Below, one piece after another: positions 4,285-7,117 of a stretch of DNA of 7,117 nt. The stretch's first letter is position 1, and every line of letters starts with the position of its first letter. The stretch comes from Nanobdellota archaeon (GTDB taxonomy: Archaea > Nanobdellota > Nanobdellia > Pacearchaeales > GW2011-AR1): positions 1-7,117 of the forward strand of contig JAHJRM010000025.1 in assembly GCA_018830905.1 (NCBI GenBank), read 5' to 3'. The notes below the pieces were generated by a model. The model searched no databases. It had not been told where the DNA came from and saw nothing but the letters and a program-made list of their open reading frames with translations. The position numbers were made by a program, and so were the translations under genes.

Positions 4285-7117
4285 TAAGAAAGAAAATAAG
4301 CGAGATGAGTTTTTCTCTACTTAGTCCAGAGAAGATTAAGAAGATTTCTGTAGCGAAGATAGTCACGCCCGAGCTTTATGATATTGATGGTTATCCCGTA
4401 GATGGAGGTCTTATGGATCTTAGACTTGGGGCGATTGATCCAGGTGTTAGGTGCAGAACTTGTGGCGGTCGTTTGAAGGAGTGTCTAGGACACCCTGGGA
4501 GTATTGACCTTGCACGACCAGTGATGCATTTGAAATATATTCCTGTTATTGAAATTTGTTTGAGATCTTTTTGTAAAGATTGTCATAGACTTATGGTTAC
4601 AGAGAAAGAGTTTGAGAAAAATGCACCGAGCCAGAGAGTTAAGAAAGCGAAAGATTGTAAAAAGTGTCCATGGTGTAATGTTTCTCAAGAGAGGGTTAAG
4701 GTTGATAAACCTACAACTTTTTATAGAGGTAAGACAAGAATTTTCCCAATAGAGATTAGAGAGACTCTTTCGAATATTCCTGCGGATGAATTAGCTAAAG
4801 CAGGAATTAATTCTACGAATTTTCAGCCAGAGTGGGCAGTTTTGACTTTGCTTCTTGTGCCTCCTGTAACTGTTCGACCAAGTATTATTCTTGAATCGGG
4901 AGAGAGGAGCGAGGACGATTTAACACACAAGCTTTCAGATATTATTAGAGCGAATCAGAGACTTTGGGAGAATCTTAATGCCGGAGCACCTGAGGTTATT
5001 ATCGAGGATTTATGGGATTTGCTTCAGTTTCACATAACAACATTCTTTGATAATACTGTTACGAGAATTCCTCCTGCGAGACACAGATCTGGTCAGCCTT
5101 TGAAGACAATTACTGAGAGAATTAAGGGTAAGGAAGGAAGAATAAGAAAGAACTTGGCAGGTAAGAGGGTGAATTATTCTGGAAGAACTGTTATCTCTCC
5201 GGATCCGTCGATGGATATAAACGAAGTTGGAGTTCCGTTCGAGATTGTTAAGATTGTTACAGTTGCTGAGATGGTTAATGATATCAATATTGATAAGTTG
5301 AAAAATTTGGTCAAACAGGGCAGTGAATATCCTGGCGCGAATTATGTTGTAAGGCCTGACGGAAAGAGAAAGAAAATTACCGAGGAATTAAAGGATGAAA
5401 TAATTGATGAATTGAAGCCAGGTTATCAAGTCGAGAGGCACCTTCAAGATGGAGACATTGTTCTTTTCAATAGGCACCCTAGCTTGCACAAGGGAAGCCT
5501 CATGGCTCACTATGTTAAGGTTCTGCCCGGAAAGACGTTTAGATTGCATCCTGCTGTTGCGACGCCTTACAACGCAGATTTCGACGGGGACGAAATGAAT
5601 ATTCATAGTCCACAGACTGAAGAGGCGAGAGCTGAGGCAAAGATACTCCTTGAAGTAAAGAAGAATTTAATTTCTCCGAAGAATAATACTAACTGGATTG
5701 GATGCATCTCCGATGCTATAACGGGGGGATATCTTCTAGGGCTGAATGAGTTTTCAAGAGAAGATGCAAATCAGCTTTGTTATAAGGCTGGTGTTGAGGC
5801 TAATTTTACTAAGAAGATTATTTCTGGGAAAGAGGTTTTTTCTAAGATTCTTCCAAAAATAAATTTCTCTAATGATTCTACAAAGATTGTTGATGGGGAA
5901 ATTGTTAAGGGAGTTATTGACAAGAATTTGTTTGGAGATGAGGATGGAGCTTTGATAAAAGTAATTGATAAAGAATTTGGAAGAACTGCTGCTGTTGCTG
6001 CTGTGAGGAAGGCATTTGATCTTGGGAGGTATTATTTGACAGATAATGGAATTACTATTGCTCTTGATGACTTTGATGTTGAGGAAAAGGTTGCTTTGGC
6101 GAGCGAAGAGATTGTGAAGAAGGCAGAGGAGAAGACAGGTGAGATTATTAATGATTATAACAATGGGACTTTGGAGATAATTCAGGGAAAGACTCTCGAG
6201 GAGTCTAGAGAGAATAAGATTCTGAAGGTTTTGAATGAGGTTAGAACGAAGGTTGGGGAGATTGTGAAGAAGGAGTTTCCTGAGGATAATCCTGTTACAT
6301 ATATGATGAGGTCTGGTGGAGGCGGAAGTGCTCTGAATATTACGCAGATGGCTTGTGTTGTTGGTCAGCAGGACCTTGGGGGGAAGAGAATTGATATTGG
6401 TTACAATAACAGGACGCTGTCTTTCTTTAAAGAAAATGATTTATCACCAAGAGCGAAGGGTTTCATAAGGAGTCCCTTCATAAAAGGATTGAGTCCTGAT
6501 GAATTTTTCTTTGGTGCTATGACTGGAAGGGCGACGCTTATGGATACTGCTCTTAGGACACCAAGGTCCGGGTATTTGTACAGGAGGCTTGCTAATGCGC
6601 TTCAAGATTTGAGGAGAGAGTATGATGGAACTGTTAGGGATAGTAATAATAGTATCATTCAGTTCATCTATGGTGATGATGGTAAAGATGTTTCAAGGTT
6701 GCATCTTGATAAGCAAGTTGAGTCTGCTGGAGAGGCAATTGGAATAATCACTTCACAGTCTTTCGGAGAACCTTCGACACAGATGGTTCTTAGGACATTC
6801 CACTTCGCTGGTGTTACAGAAATGCAGGTTACTCAGGGTCTTCCAAGACTTATAGAAATTTTCGATGCAAGGAAAAAACCTTCTTCACCGAAGATGGAAA
6901 TTACTCTTAAGAAAGAGTTCAATAATGAGAAAGATTCTTTGATAGTTGCTGAAAAAATTAAGGAAGTTCTTGTTAATGATATTGCCTCGGAAATTGATCT
7001 TGATTTTAGTAATAAAAAGATTGATGTTAAAATTGACAAGGATGGGCTGAGACAAAGTCACATTACTCTTAAGAAGGCTGTTGAGAGATTAAACGAGTTA
7101 GGGTTTAATGCTAAGGA
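4275..7117 (+). CDS. rpoA: RNA polymerase large subunit, A'-A'' fused (3' end outside window)
   Basis: This is the largest subunit (Rpb1/beta-prime counterpart) holding the catalytic magnesium; 947 codons are visible and the frame is open at the window end. The start MQIIRKKISEM...LLSPEKIKK fits the A' N-terminus and has GGAGA upstream. Landmarks: clamp zinc site C60, C63, C70, H73; second zinc cluster C100, C103, C131, C134 with an extra C128; NADFDGD 433-439 with metal-binding D435, D437, D439; SGGGGS 680-685; bridge helix about 751-775; and the A'' motif GEAIGIITSQS from 819 leading to the trigger-loop segment LRTFHFAGV with His843. Most archaea encode A' and A'' as separate genes (rpoA1, rpoA2). 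Here they are one frame, and only about 13 residues (806-818) replace the region between GDDGKD and the A'' core. Anchor motifs across the gene share one frame, so no frameshift is evident. Confidence 0.96.
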   Translation, partial: MQIIRKKISEMSFSLLSPEKIKKISVAKIVTPELYDIDGYPVDGGLMDLRLGAIDPGVRCRTCGGRLKECLGHPGSIDLARPVMHLKYIPVIEICLRSFCKDCHRLMVTEKEFEKNAPSQRVKKAKDCKKCPWCNVSQERVKVDKPTTFYRGKTRIFPIEIRETLSNIPADELAKAGINSTNFQPEWAVLTLLLVPPVTVRPSIILESGERSEDDLTHKLSDIIRANQRLWENLNAGAPEVIIEDLWDLLQFHITTFFDNTVTRIPPARHRSGQPLKTITERIKGKEGRIRKNLAGKRVNYSGRTVISPDPSMDINEVGVPFEIVKIVTVAEMVNDINIDKLKNLVKQGSEYPGANYVVRPDGKRKKITEELKDEIIDELKPGYQVERHLQDGDIVLFNRHPSLHKGSLMAHYVKVLPGKTFRLHPAVATPYNADFDGDEMNIHSPQTEEARAEAKILLEVKKNLISPKNNTNWIGCISDAITGGYLLGLNEFSREDANQLCYKAGVEANFTKKIISGKEVFSKILPKINFSNDSTKIVDGEIVKGVIDKNLFGDEDGALIKVIDKEFGRTAAVAAVRKAFDLGRYYLTDNGITIALDDFDVEEKVALASEEIVKKAEEKTGEIINDYNNGTLEIIQGKTLEESRENKILKVLNEVRTKVGEIVKKEFPEDNPVTYMMRSGGGGSALNITQMACVVGQQDLGGKRIDIGYNNRTLSFFKENDLSPRAKGFIRSPFIKGLSPDEFFFGAMTGRATLMDTALRTPRSGYLYRRLANALQDLRREYDGTVRDSNNSIIQFIYGDDGKDVSRLHLDKQVESAGEAIGIITSQSFGEPSTQMVLRTFHFAGVTEMQVTQGLPRLIEIFDARKKPSSPKMEITLKKEFNNEKDSLIVAEKIKEVLVNDIASEIDLDFSNKKIDVKIDKDGLRQSHITLKKAVERLNELGFNAK

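Noticed and set aside
4305..4307. In-frame ATG at 4305 as the rpoA start
   Set aside because: The residues before it (KKISE) align with the usual archaeal A' N-terminus, and the Shine-Dalgarno at 4266-4270 fits 4275.

Overview
The window reads almost entirely on the + strand and is the core RNA polymerase operon of an archaeon: rpoH (RpoH/Rpb5-like), an unsplit rpoB (B''+B'), and the start of a large-subunit gene that runs off the right edge. The RpoH subunit, the archaeal-type RpoB and RpoA sequences, and a BRE/TATA-like element ahead of rpoH exclude bacteria. AT-rich coding sequence, short subunits, divergent catalytic-centre residues and very tight gene packing suggest a small-genome DPANN lineage (Pacearchaeota/Woesearchaeota-like). 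That placement is inference, not something the sequence proves.

Layout: 1-121 is an upstream region with two possible promoters. 122-328 is rpoH. 349-3603 is rpoB, where I prefer the ATG at 349 over the TTG at 331. 3605-4284 is a roughly 680-base insert between rpoB and the large-subunit gene. It holds a 95-residue two-helix membrane protein with a charged helical tail (3605-3892), a possible 14-codon micro-ORF (3894-3938), and a 114-residue protein resembling the nucleoside 2-deoxyribosyltransferase fold (3940-4284). 4275-7117 is the large subunit. Its A' part passes without a stop into the A'' part, so it is a fused rpoA, cut by the window end before its C-terminus.

The polymerase genes make one machine: RpoH is the small jaw-side subunit, while RpoB and RpoA form the two halves of the cleft and the active site. 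The two inserted genes have no evident polymerase role and use more TTA and ATA codons than their neighbours, so they look like later arrivals that are co-transcribed.

Three things deserve attention. First, four consecutive reading frames (rpoB, the 95-aa gene, the micro-ORF, the 114-aa gene) all end in Lys-Tyr/Cys-Lys-stop, encoded by copies of one short repeat, and three of the copies continue into the next ATG after a single base. Second, the A'-A'' join has only about a dozen residues where other archaea have the foot region and the gene split. Third, the large subunit carries unusual active-centre residues: Gly where a Lys/Arg normally contacts the incoming NTP, and a proline in the middle of the bridge helix.
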